The position numbers and the translations under genes are program-made. The notes beneath the pieces were generated by a model that did no database searches, was not told where the DNA came from, and worked only from the letters and a program-made list of their open reading frames with translations. Of a DNA stretch of 49,090 bases, positions 28,888 through 37,243 are shown piece by piece. How positions within the stretch are numbered: position 1 is the stretch's first letter; every line of letters begins with the position of its first letter. The DNA comes from Pseudomonadota bacterium (GTDB lineage: Bacteria; Pseudomonadota; Gammaproteobacteria; Steroidobacterales; Steroidobacteraceae), in the NCBI GenBank assembly GCA_963204835.1, contig CAUJHJ010000027.1, positions 1 through 49,090 of the forward strand. Reading direction: 5' to 3'.

Positions 28888-29652
28888 TCAGGCCGCCGCC
28901 TCGCGGCGCAGCGCGTCGGCCCCGGCGTGGCCGAGGTAGCGCTCGATCAATCCCCTCGACAGGTACAGCAGCGGAATCAGCGCCACGGCGGCCGCCATCT
29001 TGTACCCGTAGTTGACCGTACCCACGGCCAGGAACCGCTCGACCGGCCAACGTTGCGGCCCGAGCACGAAGGCGATGTACAGCACGATGTAGCTGTCAAC
29101 CAGCTGCGAGACCGCCGTCGAGGCGGTGGCGCGCAACCACACCATGCGCTCACCCGTATGGCGGCGGATGCGATGGAACACCAGCACGTCGATCAGCTGC
29201 CCCACCATGAAGGCGACCAGCGAGCCGCCGATGGTCCACATGCCCTGGCCGAAGATCAGCGCGAAGGCGCGCTGCACGTCGGGCACCCCGAGCGCGGCGT
29301 TGGCCTCGAGCCAGAACCCCGCCGGCGCGAGGGCGATGATGGCGTAGGCCGCGAGGAAGGCGTAGGAAATGCAGCCCACCGCGAGCCAGGAGATGAAGCG
29401 CACGCCCCGCACGCCGTAGTACTCGTTGACCACGTCCGTCATGATGAAGACGAACGGCCAGAGCAGCACCCCGGCGGTGAAATCGAGGGCGCCGCCCACG
29501 CCGAAGAGCTGCCAGTGCACCGGCGCCGAGCCGAGCGTCGCCTCGAGCGAGAAGATCTTCACGCCGACGAACTCGGCGAGGATCGCGTTCACGAGGAAGA
29601 AGGCCGCGAGCGCGATGTAGAGGCGATTGCCGCGATGTTCGGTCGTGCGCAT
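28888..29652 (-). CDS. queuosine precursor transporter, YhhQ/VUT family
   Basis: 254 residues with about six membrane helices and the family signatures NAILAEFVGVKIFSL, FIMTDVVNEYYGVRGVR, and ASTAVSQLVDSYIVLYIAF near the end. Members import 7-cyano-7-deazaguanine and/or 7-aminomethyl-7-deazaguanine for queuosine modification of tRNA. No preQ1 riboswitch is possible because only 20 bp separate it from the divergent kbl gene; a TATACT hexamer sits seven bases from its start codon instead. Confidence 0.9.
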   Translation of the reverse strand: MRTTEHRGNRLYIALAAFFLVNAILAEFVGVKIFSLEATLGSAPVHWQLFGVGGALDFTAGVLLWPFVFIMTDVVNEYYGVRGVRFISWLAVGCISYAFLAAYAIIALAPAGFWLEANAALGVPDVQRAFALIFGQGMWTIGGSLVAFMVGQLIDVLVFHRIRRHTGERMVWLRATASTAVSQLVDSYIVLYIAFVLGPQRWPVERFLAVGTVNYGYKMAAAVALIPLLYLSRGLIERYLGHAGADALRREAAA

Positions 29653-29659
29653 CGTCGCC

Positions 29660-29667
29660 AGTATAAT
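29660..29667. promoter_or_regulatory. overlapping divergent -10 elements (TATACT minus, TATAAT plus)
   Basis: On the plus strand, TATAAT at 29662-29667 ends five bases before the kbl ATG. On the minus strand, TATACT at 29665-29660 ends seven bases before the yhhQ-type ATG. The two hexamers share four base pairs. With only 20 bp between the start codons, both transcripts would begin at or next to the initiation codon. Confidence 0.6.
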
Positions 29668-29672
29668 GGGTC

Positions 29673-30851
29673 ATGGACCAGGCATTCCTCGACCGGCTGG
29701 CCGCGAACCTCGCGGACCTGCGCGCCCAGGGCCTCTACAAGGCCGAGCGCGTGCTTTCGAGCCCCCAGGGCGCCGTCATCCGCAGCGACGACCGCGAGGT
29801 CGTCAACCTCTGCGCGAACAACTACCTCGGCCTCGCGAACCACCCGGCCGTGCGGGAAGCCGCGCTGCGAGCGATCGACCGCTACGGCTACGGCATGGCC
29901 TCGGTACGCTTCATCTGCGGCACCCAGGCCGTCCATCGCCAGCTCGAGGAGCGGCTCGCCGCCTTCCTGGGCACGGAGGACGCCATCCTCTACTCCTCGT
30001 GCTTCGATGCAAACGGCGGGCTCTTCGAAACCCTGCTCGGCGAGGAAGACGCCGTCATCTCGGATGCGCTGAATCACGCGAGCATCATCGACGGCATCCG
30101 GCTGTGCAAGGCCGCGCGCCTGCGCTACGCGAACGGCGACATGGGCGAGCTCGAGCAGCGGCTGAAGGAAGCCGCAGGCGCACGCACGCGCCTGATCGCG
30201 ACGGACGGCGTGTTCTCGATGGACGGCACCATCGCCAACCTTGCAGCGATCTGCGACCTCGCCGACCGCCACGGCGCGCTCGTGATGGTGGACGATTCGC
30301 ACGCCACGGGCTTCATGGGCGCGGGCGGCCGCGGCACGCACGAGCATTGCGGCGTGCTGTCGCGCGTCGATGTCCTCACGGGCACGCTCGGCAAGGCGCT
30401 CGGCGGCGGCAGCGGCGGCTATGTCGCCGGCAAGCGCACGGTGGTCAACTGGCTGCGGCAACGCTCCCGGCCGTATCTTTTTTCGAACAGCATCCCGCCG
30501 GTGGTCGCGGCCGTGAGCCTGCGGGTGCTGGATCTCGTGGCAAGCACCCCGGAGTTGCGCGAGCGACTGCACGCCAATGCCCGCCACTTCAGGAGCGGCA
30601 TGCAGGCCGCGGGTTTCACGCTCAAGCCCGGCGAGCACCCGATCATCCCGGTGATGATCGGCGATGCGGCGCGCGCCACGGCGATGGCCGATGCGCTGCT
30701 CGAACGCGGCGTCTATGTGATCGGCTTTTCGTTCCCGGTCGTGCCGCGCGGCGAGGCGCGCATCCGCACGCAGATGACGGCCGCGCACACCACCGCCCAG
30801 CTCGACCGGGCGGTGGCCGCGTTCACCGAGGTGGCCGCGCTGGCGAACTGA
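29673..30851 (+). CDS. kbl: 2-amino-3-ketobutyrate CoA ligase (glycine C-acetyltransferase)
   Basis: 392 residues, close to the usual length. This PLP enzyme of the alpha-oxoamine synthase family splits 2-amino-3-oxobutyrate with CoA into glycine and acetyl-CoA, the second step of threonine catabolism. Visible features are [15 protein letters not shown] at the N-terminus, [13 protein letters not shown] (the PLP-stacking region), and the PLP lysine K240 in [15 protein letters not shown]. The usual partner gene tdh is not adjacent; the next gene downstream is sppA on the other strand, seven bases away. The promoter is the 20-bp divergent element, and there is no Shine-Dalgarno. Confidence 0.95.
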   Translation: MDQAFLDRLAANLADLRAQGLYKAERVLSSPQGAVIRSDDREVVNLCANNYLGLANHPAVREAALRAIDRYGYGMASVRFICGTQAVHRQLEERLAAFLGTEDAILYSSCFDANGGLFETLLGEEDAVISDALNHASIIDGIRLCKAARLRYANGDMGELEQRLKEAAGARTRLIATDGVFSMDGTIANLAAICDLADRHGALVMVDDSHATGFMGAGGRGTHEHCGVLSRVDVLTGTLGKALGGGSGGYVAGKRTVVNWLRQRSRPYLFSNSIPPVVAAVSLRVLDLVASTPELRERLHANARHFRSGMQAAGFTLKPGEHPIIPVMIGDAARATAMADALLERGVYVIGFSFPVVPRGEARIRTQMTAAHTTAQLDRAVAAFTEVAALAN

Positions 30852-30857
30852 GCGGGG

Positions 30858-32696
30858 CTAACGCACCGAACAGAGGCAGTAGGCGTACAGGTGGTTCGCC
30901 GACTGCAGGCGACTCCAGCGGGCGACCTCGGCCGCGAGCGGATCGAGCTGCTGCGCCACTTGAACGAGCGCCGGGGGCAGGCGGATTCCAAGACCCGCCA
31001 CGGCCTGTACGGCCTTCGTCTTGACCTGCAGCGCAAGCTCCTGCGCCCACGACATCTGTGGCCCGATGAACTCGAGGTCGTAGGCGTCCTTGTCGAGCTT
31101 GGCGAGCGCCGCCGCGGCCCCGACGGCATCCTCGAAGCCACCGAGGTGATCGACGAGTCCGACGCGCTTGGCGTCGACGCCGGCCCAGACGCGGCCCTGC
31201 GCGATCGAGTCGACTTCGTCCCTCGTCTTGCCGCGGCCCTGCGCGACACGGGCGAGGAAGGTCTCGTAGCCGTGCTCGATGGTCGCCTGCATGAACTCGC
31301 CGGCTTCCTTGCCGATCGGCCGGTCGAGGCGCAGCTGGCCCGACCACACGGTCGTGCCGACGCCGTCGACACCGATGCCGATCTTGCCGAAGGACCGGTC
31401 GAGCGTCGGAATCGTCGCGAAGATGCCGATCGAGCCGGTGACCGTGGTGGGACGGGCCCAGATCTCGTCGGCCGGCGCCGCGACGTAGTAGCCGCCCGAG
31501 GCCGCCAAGTCGCCCATCGAGACGACCACGGGCTTGCCCTCGGCCTTGAGCGCCTCGATCTCGCGATGGATCTGCTCGGCCGCGAACATGCTGCCGCCCG
31601 GGCTGTCGATGCGCAGCACCAGCGCCTTGACGTCCTCGTCGAGCCGCGCCTCGCGAATCAGCCTCGCAGTCGATTCGCCGCCCACCGTGCCGGAGGGCTG
31701 GTCGCCGTCGAGCATCTCGCCCGCCACCACGATGACGCCGACGAGCGGCTTGCCGTCGCCGCGCAGCTTCGCCTCGGCATTCACGACGCGCAGGTAATCG
31801 TCGACACCGACCTGGCGATAGCTCTCCTCGTCGCTGTCCTCACCGACGAGTTCCGTGAGCTCGCGCTCGACATCGATGGACGTGCGGATGCCGGTGATGA
31901 GCTTTGCCTCGAGCGCGAGCTTCGCGCCATCGCCCTTCTGGGCGGCGATGCCGCCGGCGAGGCCGTCCACGTACTTCGCGATGTCCCCCGGCGCCAGCTT
32001 GCGCGCCCTGGCCACGTCGGCCTGGTAGCCCTGCCACATGGCCCCGAGGTAGGCGAGCGATTCCTCGCGGTCCTCGGGCGACATGTCGCTGCGGGTGAAG
32101 GGCTCGACCGCGCTCTTGTAGGCCCCGACGCGGAACACGTTCATGTCCACGCCCAGCTTGTCGAGCGCGTCCTTGTAGTACATGACGTAGCGGTCGTAGC
32201 CGTCGATCAGCACGAAGCCGAGCGGATCGAGGTAGATCTCGTCCGCGTGGGCGGCGATGTAGTACGGCGCCTGCAGGAACACCGAGCCCTGCGCGATGAC
32301 CTTCTTGCCGGACGCGCGGAAGGCATCGATCGACGCTGTCAGCTCCTGCATCGTGGGCTGGCCCGCGCCGGTGAAGCGATCGAGGTCGAGCACCAGTGCC
32401 TGGATGCGGTCGTCGTCACGCGCGGCGTCGATGGCATCGGTGAGGTCCCAGAGCAGCGTCTCGCTGCGCAGGCTCCCCTGCACCTTCTCGAGCGCGCGCT
32501 CGAACGGGTCGCCGGTCAGCTGCTCGACGATCTGGCCCTGCGGCCGGATCACGAGCGCTGCCTTCTCCGGCAGCACCGGAATGGTGGAGCGCAGCGCACC
32601 GACGACGATGCCGAATATCAGCAGCAGCAGGACGAGATGCAGGAACTTGCGCAGGCCGTCGAGGCCACGCCACAGGGCGCCGAAAAATGCCCGCAC
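30858..32696 (-). CDS. sppA: signal peptide peptidase SppA, 67-kDa type (protease IV)
   Basis: 612 residues from a GTG at 32696, chosen because a GAGGAG lies nine bases upstream and the next residues form the expected anchor (helix about 16-35). It is a tandem-domain serine protease that degrades cleaved signal peptides in the membrane. The general base Lys is K194 (GAYKSAVEPF) in the N-terminal repeat and the nucleophile is S400 (LAASGGYYVAAP) in the C-terminal repeat, matching the K209/S409 arrangement of E. coli. RIDSPGGSMFAAEQI is also typical. It starts 13 bp after the sugar dehydrogenase-like gene stop. Confidence 0.95.
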   Translation of the reverse strand: MRAFFGALWRGLDGLRKFLHLVLLLLIFGIVVGALRSTIPVLPEKAALVIRPQGQIVEQLTGDPFERALEKVQGSLRSETLLWDLTDAIDAARDDDRIQALVLDLDRFTGAGQPTMQELTASIDAFRASGKKVIAQGSVFLQAPYYIAAHADEIYLDPLGFVLIDGYDRYVMYYKDALDKLGVDMNVFRVGAYKSAVEPFTRSDMSPEDREESLAYLGAMWQGYQADVARARKLAPGDIAKYVDGLAGGIAAQKGDGAKLALEAKLITGIRTSIDVERELTELVGEDSDEESYRQVGVDDYLRVVNAEAKLRGDGKPLVGVIVVAGEMLDGDQPSGTVGGESTARLIREARLDEDVKALVLRIDSPGGSMFAAEQIHREIEALKAEGKPVVVSMGDLAASGGYYVAAPADEIWARPTTVTGSIGIFATIPTLDRSFGKIGIGVDGVGTTVWSGQLRLDRPIGKEAGEFMQATIEHGYETFLARVAQGRGKTRDEVDSIAQGRVWAGVDAKRVGLVDHLGGFEDAVGAAAALAKLDKDAYDLEFIGPQMSWAQELALQVKTKAVQAVAGLGIRLPPALVQVAQQLDPLAAEVARWSRLQSANHLYAYCLCSVR

Positions 32697-32709
32697 GATG
32701 CGAGTCTCC

Positions 32710-33813
32710 TCAGGAGGCCTTGTAAGTGATGCGGTATATCGCGCCCGCCTTGTCGTCGGACACGAGCAGCGAACCGTCGGGCAGCTGCAGCAGGTCGACC
32801 GGACGGCCCGTGACCGTGCCGTCGGGCTTGAGCCATCCCGAGACAAAGGGCGTGTAGCTCACCGCGCGATTGCCGTCGAGCTTCACGAGCGTGATGCGGT
32901 AGCCGATCTTCTTGCTGCGGTTCCAGGAACCGTGCTCGGCGATGAAGGCCTGGTGGCGATATTCCGCCGGGAACTGGTTGCCGGTATAGAAGCGCAAGCC
33001 GAGCGGTGCGACGTGCGGGCCGAGCGCCTGCACCGGCGGCGTCGCGTCGGCGCAGCGGCCGAGCCCACCGAACTCGGGGTCGGTGATCGTGCCGGCGTGG
33101 CAGAAGGGAAAACCGAAATTCTCGCCCACGCGGCTCAGGCGGTTGAGCTCGCAGGGTGGCACGTCATCGCCCAGCAGGTCGCGGCCATTGTCCGTGAACC
33201 ACAACTCGTGCGTGAGCGGGTGCCAGGTGAAGCCGACGCTGTTGCGCACGCCGCGCGCCACGACCTCGCGGCCGCTGCCGTCGGGATTCATCCGCTGGAT
33301 CGTCGCGAAATCTTCCTGGTCGCGATCGCAGGTATTGCACGGCGCGCCGATGGCGACGTAGAGCTTGTCGTCCGGCCCGAAGGCGATGTAGCGCCAGCCG
33401 TGGTGGCGCTCCGCGGGCAGCTCCGCCACGAGCACCGGCTTCGGCGGCGCATCGAGCCTTGCCTCGATGTCGTCGTAGCGCCAGATCTTCGCCATCTCGG
33501 CGACATACAGGGCGCCCTTGCGGACGGCGACGCCGTTCGGCATGTCGAGCCCGCGCGCGATGGTGAGCACCTCGCGCGACCCGTCCGCCTTCGCGCGGAC
33601 CGCGTACACGACACCACCCTGGCGGGTGCCGACGAAAATGATACCGCCCTCCGCGCGAGCCATCGAGCGCGCGTTCGGGATGTCGGCGACCCAGGGTTCG
33701 ATATGGAAACCGGCAGGCAGCGTCAGGCCGTCGACCGCGGGCGCCGCGCAGGCGGCAGACAGAAGGATCGCCGCCGTGCAAACGGCGGCCGCGAAGCGGG
33801 ATCTCGGGCGCAT
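32710..33813 (-). CDS. PQQ-dependent sugar (sorbosone) dehydrogenase-like lipoprotein
   Basis: 367 residues. The N-terminus has a signal peptide with a probable lipobox (LLSAAC). The rest is a six-bladed GSDH/sorbosone dehydrogenase propeller: LPAGFHIEPWVADIPNAR, GLDMPNGVAV, LYVAIGAPCNTCDRD, VGFTWHPLTHELWFTDNGRD, FIAEHGSWNRS and GRPVDLLQLPDGSLLVSDD. Members are periplasmic or lipid-anchored enzymes that oxidise aldoses or related compounds with PQQ; no PQQ synthesis gene is in the window. A TAGACT hexamer (33820-33825) six bases before the ATG suggests a leaderless transcript. Confidence 0.87.
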   Translation of the reverse strand: MRPRSRFAAAVCTAAILLSAACAAPAVDGLTLPAGFHIEPWVADIPNARSMARAEGGIIFVGTRQGGVVYAVRAKADGSREVLTIARGLDMPNGVAVRKGALYVAEMAKIWRYDDIEARLDAPPKPVLVAELPAERHHGWRYIAFGPDDKLYVAIGAPCNTCDRDQEDFATIQRMNPDGSGREVVARGVRNSVGFTWHPLTHELWFTDNGRDLLGDDVPPCELNRLSRVGENFGFPFCHAGTITDPEFGGLGRCADATPPVQALGPHVAPLGLRFYTGNQFPAEYRHQAFIAEHGSWNRSKKIGYRITLVKLDGNRAVSYTPFVSGWLKPDGTVTGRPVDLLQLPDGSLLVSDDKAGAIYRITYKAS

Positions 33814-33859
33814 GGGGACAGTCTAGCAGCAGCGCGCCGGGTACGCGCTGCGTGCGGCG

Positions 33860-33891
33860 GGCGCGCTGCGGCCCGTCGGCCGCGGCGCGCC
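33860..33891 (-). terminator. long GC hairpin after rplS
   Basis: Two 14-base arms (33860-33873 and 33878-33891) are complementary at 13 positions around a four-base loop, nine bases after the rplS stop on the minus strand. There is no U-run, so it is either a non-canonical terminator or a 3' stabilising hairpin for the ribosomal-protein message. Confidence 0.45.
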
Positions 33892-33899
33892 ACCCGTCC

Positions 33900-34244
33900 T
33901 CAGATCTTTTCTTCGATGCGCGCGGCCTTGCCCGACAGCTCGCGCAGGTAATACAGCTTGGCGCGGCGGACGTTGCCGCGGCGCTTCACCTGGATGTCGC
34001 TGATCGCCGGGCTGTGGGTCTGGAACACGCGCTCCACGCCCTCGCCGTGGCTGATCTTGCGCACGGTGAAGGAGGAATTGAAGCCGCGGTTGCTGATGGC
34101 GATCACGACGCCTTCGTAGGCCTGCACGCGCTCGCGGTCGCCTTCGACCACCTTCACCTGCACGACGACGGTGTCACCGGGACGGAAAGCCGGCACCTTG
34201 CGGGTGATGCGGGCCTGTTCAAGTTGCTGAATGATGTTGGCCAT
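33900..34244 (-). CDS. rplS: 50S ribosomal protein L19
   Basis: 114 residues from the ATG at 34244, preceded by GAGGAA at a good distance; the open frame upstream of that is not conserved. Signatures: IPxFRPGDTV-type start ([19 protein letters not shown]), [33 protein letters not shown] and [19 protein letters not shown]19 sits at the 30S-50S interface. The start codon lies 26 bases inside the 3' end of trmD, indicating translational coupling in the conserved rpsP-rimM-trmD-rplS order. Confidence 0.98.
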   Translation of the reverse strand: MANIIQQLEQARITRKVPAFRPGDTVVVQVKVVEGDRERVQAYEGVVIAISNRGFNSSFTVRKISHGEGVERVFQTHSPAISDIQVKRRGNVRRAKLYYLRELSGKAARIEEKI

Positions 34245-34980
34245 GTCGTTCTTCCTCGAGAAACTCGTTGAGGAGCGCACTCGCCTCGCGGCTGAGCCCG
34301 CCCCCCGCTATCAAATCCGGCCGGCGCCGCCAGGTGCGCGCCACCGCCTGCTTGAGCCGCCAGCGCCGGATGTCGGCGTGATGGCCCCCCTGCAGCACCG
34401 CGGGCACCTCGTGCCCCTCGAACTGCACCGGCCGCGTGTAGTGCGGCCAGTCGAGGAGTCCGTCCGAGAACGAATCCTCGACGCTCGAGCGCGCATCGCC
34501 GAGCACGCCCGGCAACAGCCGCGCCACCGCGTCGATCACCGCGAGCGCCGGCACTTCGCCGCCCGACAGCACGAAGTCGCCGAGCGACACTTCGCGATCG
34601 ACGCGCGTCGCGATGACGCGCTCATCCAGGCCCTCGTAGCGGCCCGCTATCAACACGAGCCCCTCGAACGCCGCCAGTTCCGCGACGAGCGCCTGGTCGA
34701 GCCGCTCGCCCTGCGCCGAGAGGTACACCCTCGGTGCGCCGCGCGGCGCCCGCGCCACCGCGGCATCGATCGCCGCCGCCACGGGTTCGGGCTTGAGCAC
34801 CATCCCGGGCCCGCCGCCGTACGGCCGGTCGTCGACGGTCCGATGCACGTCGCGCGCATGCGCGCGCGGATCTTCCGTCCCGACCTGCACCAGGCCGCGC
34901 TCGATCGCGCGGCCCAGCACCCCGAAGCCAAGCGCCTGCCGGATCATGTCCGGAAAGAGCGTGACGACTTCTATCTTCAC
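34219..34980 (-). CDS. trmD: tRNA (guanine-N1)-methyltransferase
   Basis: 253 residues, SPOUT-class enzyme that methylates G37 of tRNA to prevent frameshifting. Motifs: [12 protein letters not shown] at the N-terminus, [17 protein letters not shown], the trefoil-knot SAM site [14 protein letters not shown] and [21 protein letters not shown], and [10 protein letters not shown] plus a C-terminal RRP domain. The gene overlaps rplS by 26 bases and is 15 bases behind rimM. Confidence 0.98.
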   Translation of the reverse strand: MKIEVVTLFPDMIRQALGFGVLGRAIERGLVQVGTEDPRAHARDVHRTVDDRPYGGGPGMVLKPEPVAAAIDAAVARAPRGAPRVYLSAQGERLDQALVAELAAFEGLVLIAGRYEGLDERVIATRVDREVSLGDFVLSGGEVPALAVIDAVARLLPGVLGDARSSVEDSFSDGLLDWPHYTRPVQFEGHEVPAVLQGGHHADIRRWRLKQAVARTWRRRPDLIAGGGLSREASALLNEFLEEERHGQHHSAT

Positions 34981-34995
34981 CGGCCCACCCGCCGA

Positions 34996-35580
34996 TCAAA
35001 AATCCGCGGGCCAGTCGACGACGATCGTACCCGCGACGCGATCCACCTTCACGAGGTGCTGCGGCGTCACCGGAACCCAATGTTCGCGTTCCCCGCGCAC
35101 CACCATCACCGCGTTCGCCGGCGCGTCGATGAAATGATCGACCCGCCCGAGTTCGACTCCCTCGACGTTGCGCACCGCCAGCCCCATCAGGTCGGCCTGG
35201 TAGTACTGGCGCTCGCCCGGATCAGGCAACGCCGCGCGTTCGACCTCGATCCCGGCGCCCGTAAGCCGCGCCGCACCGTCACGCGTATCGACCCCGGCCA
35301 GCCGCGCGACGAACCGCGCACCCTGCGCCCGGATCTCGGCCACCTCGTGCGAGCTGCACGCGCCTTGCGGCGTTCGCAGCTGCCAGGTCCGGAATTCGGC
35401 CAGCAGCCCCGGCGGGTCGGCGAACGAGTCGACGTGGCAGAAGCCGCGTACGCCCCAGGGCGCACCGATGCGCCCGATCCCGACCCAGCGCGTCGCGTCC
35501 GTCAGGCTGCTGCTTGCTTGCGGTAGCCCGCCACGAGCGTGGCGACACGCTCGGACGGCTTCGCGCCCTTGCCGACCCAA
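34996..35580 (-). CDS. rimM: 16S rRNA processing protein RimM
   Basis: Assists 30S maturation by binding S19 near the 16S 3' domain. The conserved part begins at [16 protein letters not shown] and ends with the PRC-barrel [22 protein letters not shown]. The start is uncertain. No ATG or GTG is in frame upstream of the conserved region. The options I see are a TTG at 35580, which would place 79 bases inside rpsP and add 25 unconserved residues, or a CTG at 35505 that overlaps the rpsP stop (CTGA) and gives a normal 169-residue protein. Coordinates here give the outer limit; I favour the CTG. Confidence 0.92.
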   Translation of the reverse strand: MGRQGREAVRACRHARGGLPQASSSLTDATRWVGIGRIGAPWGVRGFCHVDSFADPPGLLAEFRTWQLRTPQGACSSHEVAEIRAQGARFVARLAGVDTRDGAARLTGAGIEVERAALPDPGERQYYQADLMGLAVRNVEGVELGRVDHFIDAPANAVMVVRGEREHWVPVTPQHLVKVDRVAGTIVVDWPADF

Positions 35581-35756
35581 TGGTCGATGCGAGGCAGGTC
35601 GAGCTTCAGCTTCGTGTCGCCCTTGCGCGCGACGGGGTTGAAGAAGCCGACCTGCTCGAGGCTCTTGCCGCCCTGGCGCTTACGGCTGTCCGTAACCACC
35701 ACATGATAGAAAGGCGTGTTTTTCGCACCGCGCCGCGTAAGACGAATCGTGACCAT
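35502..35756 (-). CDS. rpsP: 30S ribosomal protein S16
   Basis: 84 residues from the ATG at 35756, preceded by AGGAACT. Typical sequence: [53 protein letters not shown]. First gene of the rpsP-rimM-trmD-rplS operon, 69 bp after ffh on the same strand. A likely promoter -10 (TAGAAT at 35806-35811, minus strand) and a GC-rich inverted repeat lie in its leader. Confidence 0.98.
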   Translation of the reverse strand: MVTIRLTRRGAKNTPFYHVVVTDSRKRQGGKSLEQVGFFNPVARKGDTKLKLDLPRIDHWVGKGAKPSERVATLVAGYRKQAAA

Positions 35757-35772
35757 AGTTCCTGTTTGCCCA

Positions 35773-35789
35773 CCGCCCCCGGGGGGCGG
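35773..35789 (-). promoter_or_regulatory. GC-rich inverted repeat in the rpsP leader
   Basis: CCGCCCCC and its complement GGGGGCGG separated by one base, between the probable -10 (TAGAAT, 35806-35811) and the rpsP Shine-Dalgarno. On the minus strand a T6 run precedes the repeat instead of following it, so it is not an intrinsic terminator for ffh. It may fold in the rpsP leader mRNA. Confidence 0.4.
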
Positions 35790-35825
35790 CCAAAAAAGAG
35801 CGCGGATTCTACGCAAATCAGCGGC

Positions 35826-37178
35826 TTATAGGAAGCCCGGCGGGCGGCCCCCCTTGAGGCTGCCGAGCATGCGCTTCAGGCGCCCGCCCTTCATGCCTTT
35901 CATCATCCGCTGCATGTCCTGAAACTGCTTCAGCAGACGGTTGACGTCCTGCACCTGGACCCCGGCACCGCCGGCGATCCGGCGTCGCCGGGACCCGTCG
36001 ATGAGGCCCGGCAGGCGCCTTTCGCGCCGCGTCATTGAATTGATGATGGCGATCTGGCGCTTGAGGTCCTTGTCCCCCGGCGCCTTGGCCGCCGCGCCCC
36101 GGGTGACCTGCTGGGGCAGCTTGTCCATCAGGGCGGCCAACCCGCCCATCTTGAGCAGCTGCTCAAGCTGTCCTTTCAAGTCATTGAAATCGAATCCCTT
36201 TCCCTGCGCGAACTTCTTGGCAAGTCGCTGCGCCTCGTCGACGTCGGCCTGCTTCTGGACCTGCTCGACGAGGGCCACGACGTCGCCCATGCCGAGGATG
36301 CGGGTGGCCATGCGCTCGGGGTCGAAGGGCTCGAGCGCGTCGGGCTTCTCGCCCACACCGACGAACACGATGGGCTTGCCCGTGATCTGCCGCACCGAAA
36401 GGGCCGCGCCGCCGCGCGCGTCGCCATCGGCCTTTGTGAGGATCACGCCCGTGAGGTCGAGCGCCCCGCCAAAGGCTTTCGCGGCATGGACGGCGTCCTG
36501 CCCCGCCATCGCATCGACGACGAACAGCCGCTCATGCGAGCCGGTCACGCGGTCGATCTCACGCGCCTCTTCCATCAGGTCCTGGTCGACGTGCAGCCGC
36601 CCGGCGGTATCGACGATCAGGACATCGAACAGGCCGCGCTTCGCCTGCGCGAGCGCATCGGCCGCGATCCTGGCCGGCGCACTTGCCGCATCGGCCCCGA
36701 AGAACTCCGCGCCCACCTGTGCCGCGAGGCGCTCGAGCTGCAGGATGGCGGCGGGCCGGCGCACGTCGGTCGAGGCGAGCAGCACGCGCTTTTTCTTCGC
36801 TTCGATCAGCCAGCGCGCAAGCTTGGCGGCCGTCGTCGTCTTGCCGGCACCCTGCAGGCCGGCCAGCAGCACCACGAATGGCGGCTGCGCGCGCAGTTCG
36901 AAGCCCGCCGCGGCGCCGCCCATAAGCGCGACGAGTTCCTTGTGCAGGATCGCGACGAACACCTGCCCCGGCGTGAGGCTCTGCTGCACCTCGCTGCCGA
37001 GCGCCCTGGCGCGCACGCCCTCCATGAACTGCTTGACGACCGGCAGCGCGACGTCCGCCTCGAGCAGCGCCATGCGCACTTCGCGCAGGGTCTCGGCAAT
37101 ATTGTCTTCGGTGATGCGGCCCCGGCCCCGGAGCGAATCCACGGTGCGGGAGAGGCGTGCGGTCAGGTTGTCGAACAT
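35826..37178 (-). CDS. ffh: signal recognition particle protein Ffh
   Basis: 450 residues. N domain (LTARLSRTVDSLRGRGRIT), GTPase G domain with GLQGAGKTTT (G1), DVRRPAA, DTAGRLHVD (G3), LTKADGDARGG (G4), and the M domain with the RRxRI-type RNA-binding region (SRRRRIAGGAG) and a Met-rich tail (FQDMQRMMKGMKGG). It delivers membrane proteins co-translationally to FtsY. Its start is six bases from a TAAAAT hexamer (37185-37190), so the message is probably leaderless. It is divergent from corB with 65 bp between them. Confidence 0.98.
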   Translation of the reverse strand: MFDNLTARLSRTVDSLRGRGRITEDNIAETLREVRMALLEADVALPVVKQFMEGVRARALGSEVQQSLTPGQVFVAILHKELVALMGGAAAGFELRAQPPFVVLLAGLQGAGKTTTAAKLARWLIEAKKKRVLLASTDVRRPAAILQLERLAAQVGAEFFGADAASAPARIAADALAQAKRGLFDVLIVDTAGRLHVDQDLMEEAREIDRVTGSHERLFVVDAMAGQDAVHAAKAFGGALDLTGVILTKADGDARGGAALSVRQITGKPIVFVGVGEKPDALEPFDPERMATRILGMGDVVALVEQVQKQADVDEAQRLAKKFAQGKGFDFNDLKGQLEQLLKMGGLAALMDKLPQQVTRGAAAKAPGDKDLKRQIAIINSMTRRERRLPGLIDGSRRRRIAGGAGVQVQDVNRLLKQFQDMQRMMKGMKGGRLKRMLGSLKGGRPPGFL

Positions 37179-37184
37179 GCCGGC

Positions 37185-37190
37185 ATTTTA
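37185..37190 (-). promoter_or_regulatory. -10 element TAAAAT of ffh
   Basis: Five of six consensus bases, separated from the ffh ATG by six bases with no Shine-Dalgarno. The divergent corB gene has TATCCT at 37231-37236, seven bases before its own ATG. Confidence 0.5.
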
Positions 37191-37243
37191 CGTGACCGCC
37201 GCCGCAGGTGCCCGATCGGCCGCGGCACCCTATCCTAGGGCGC

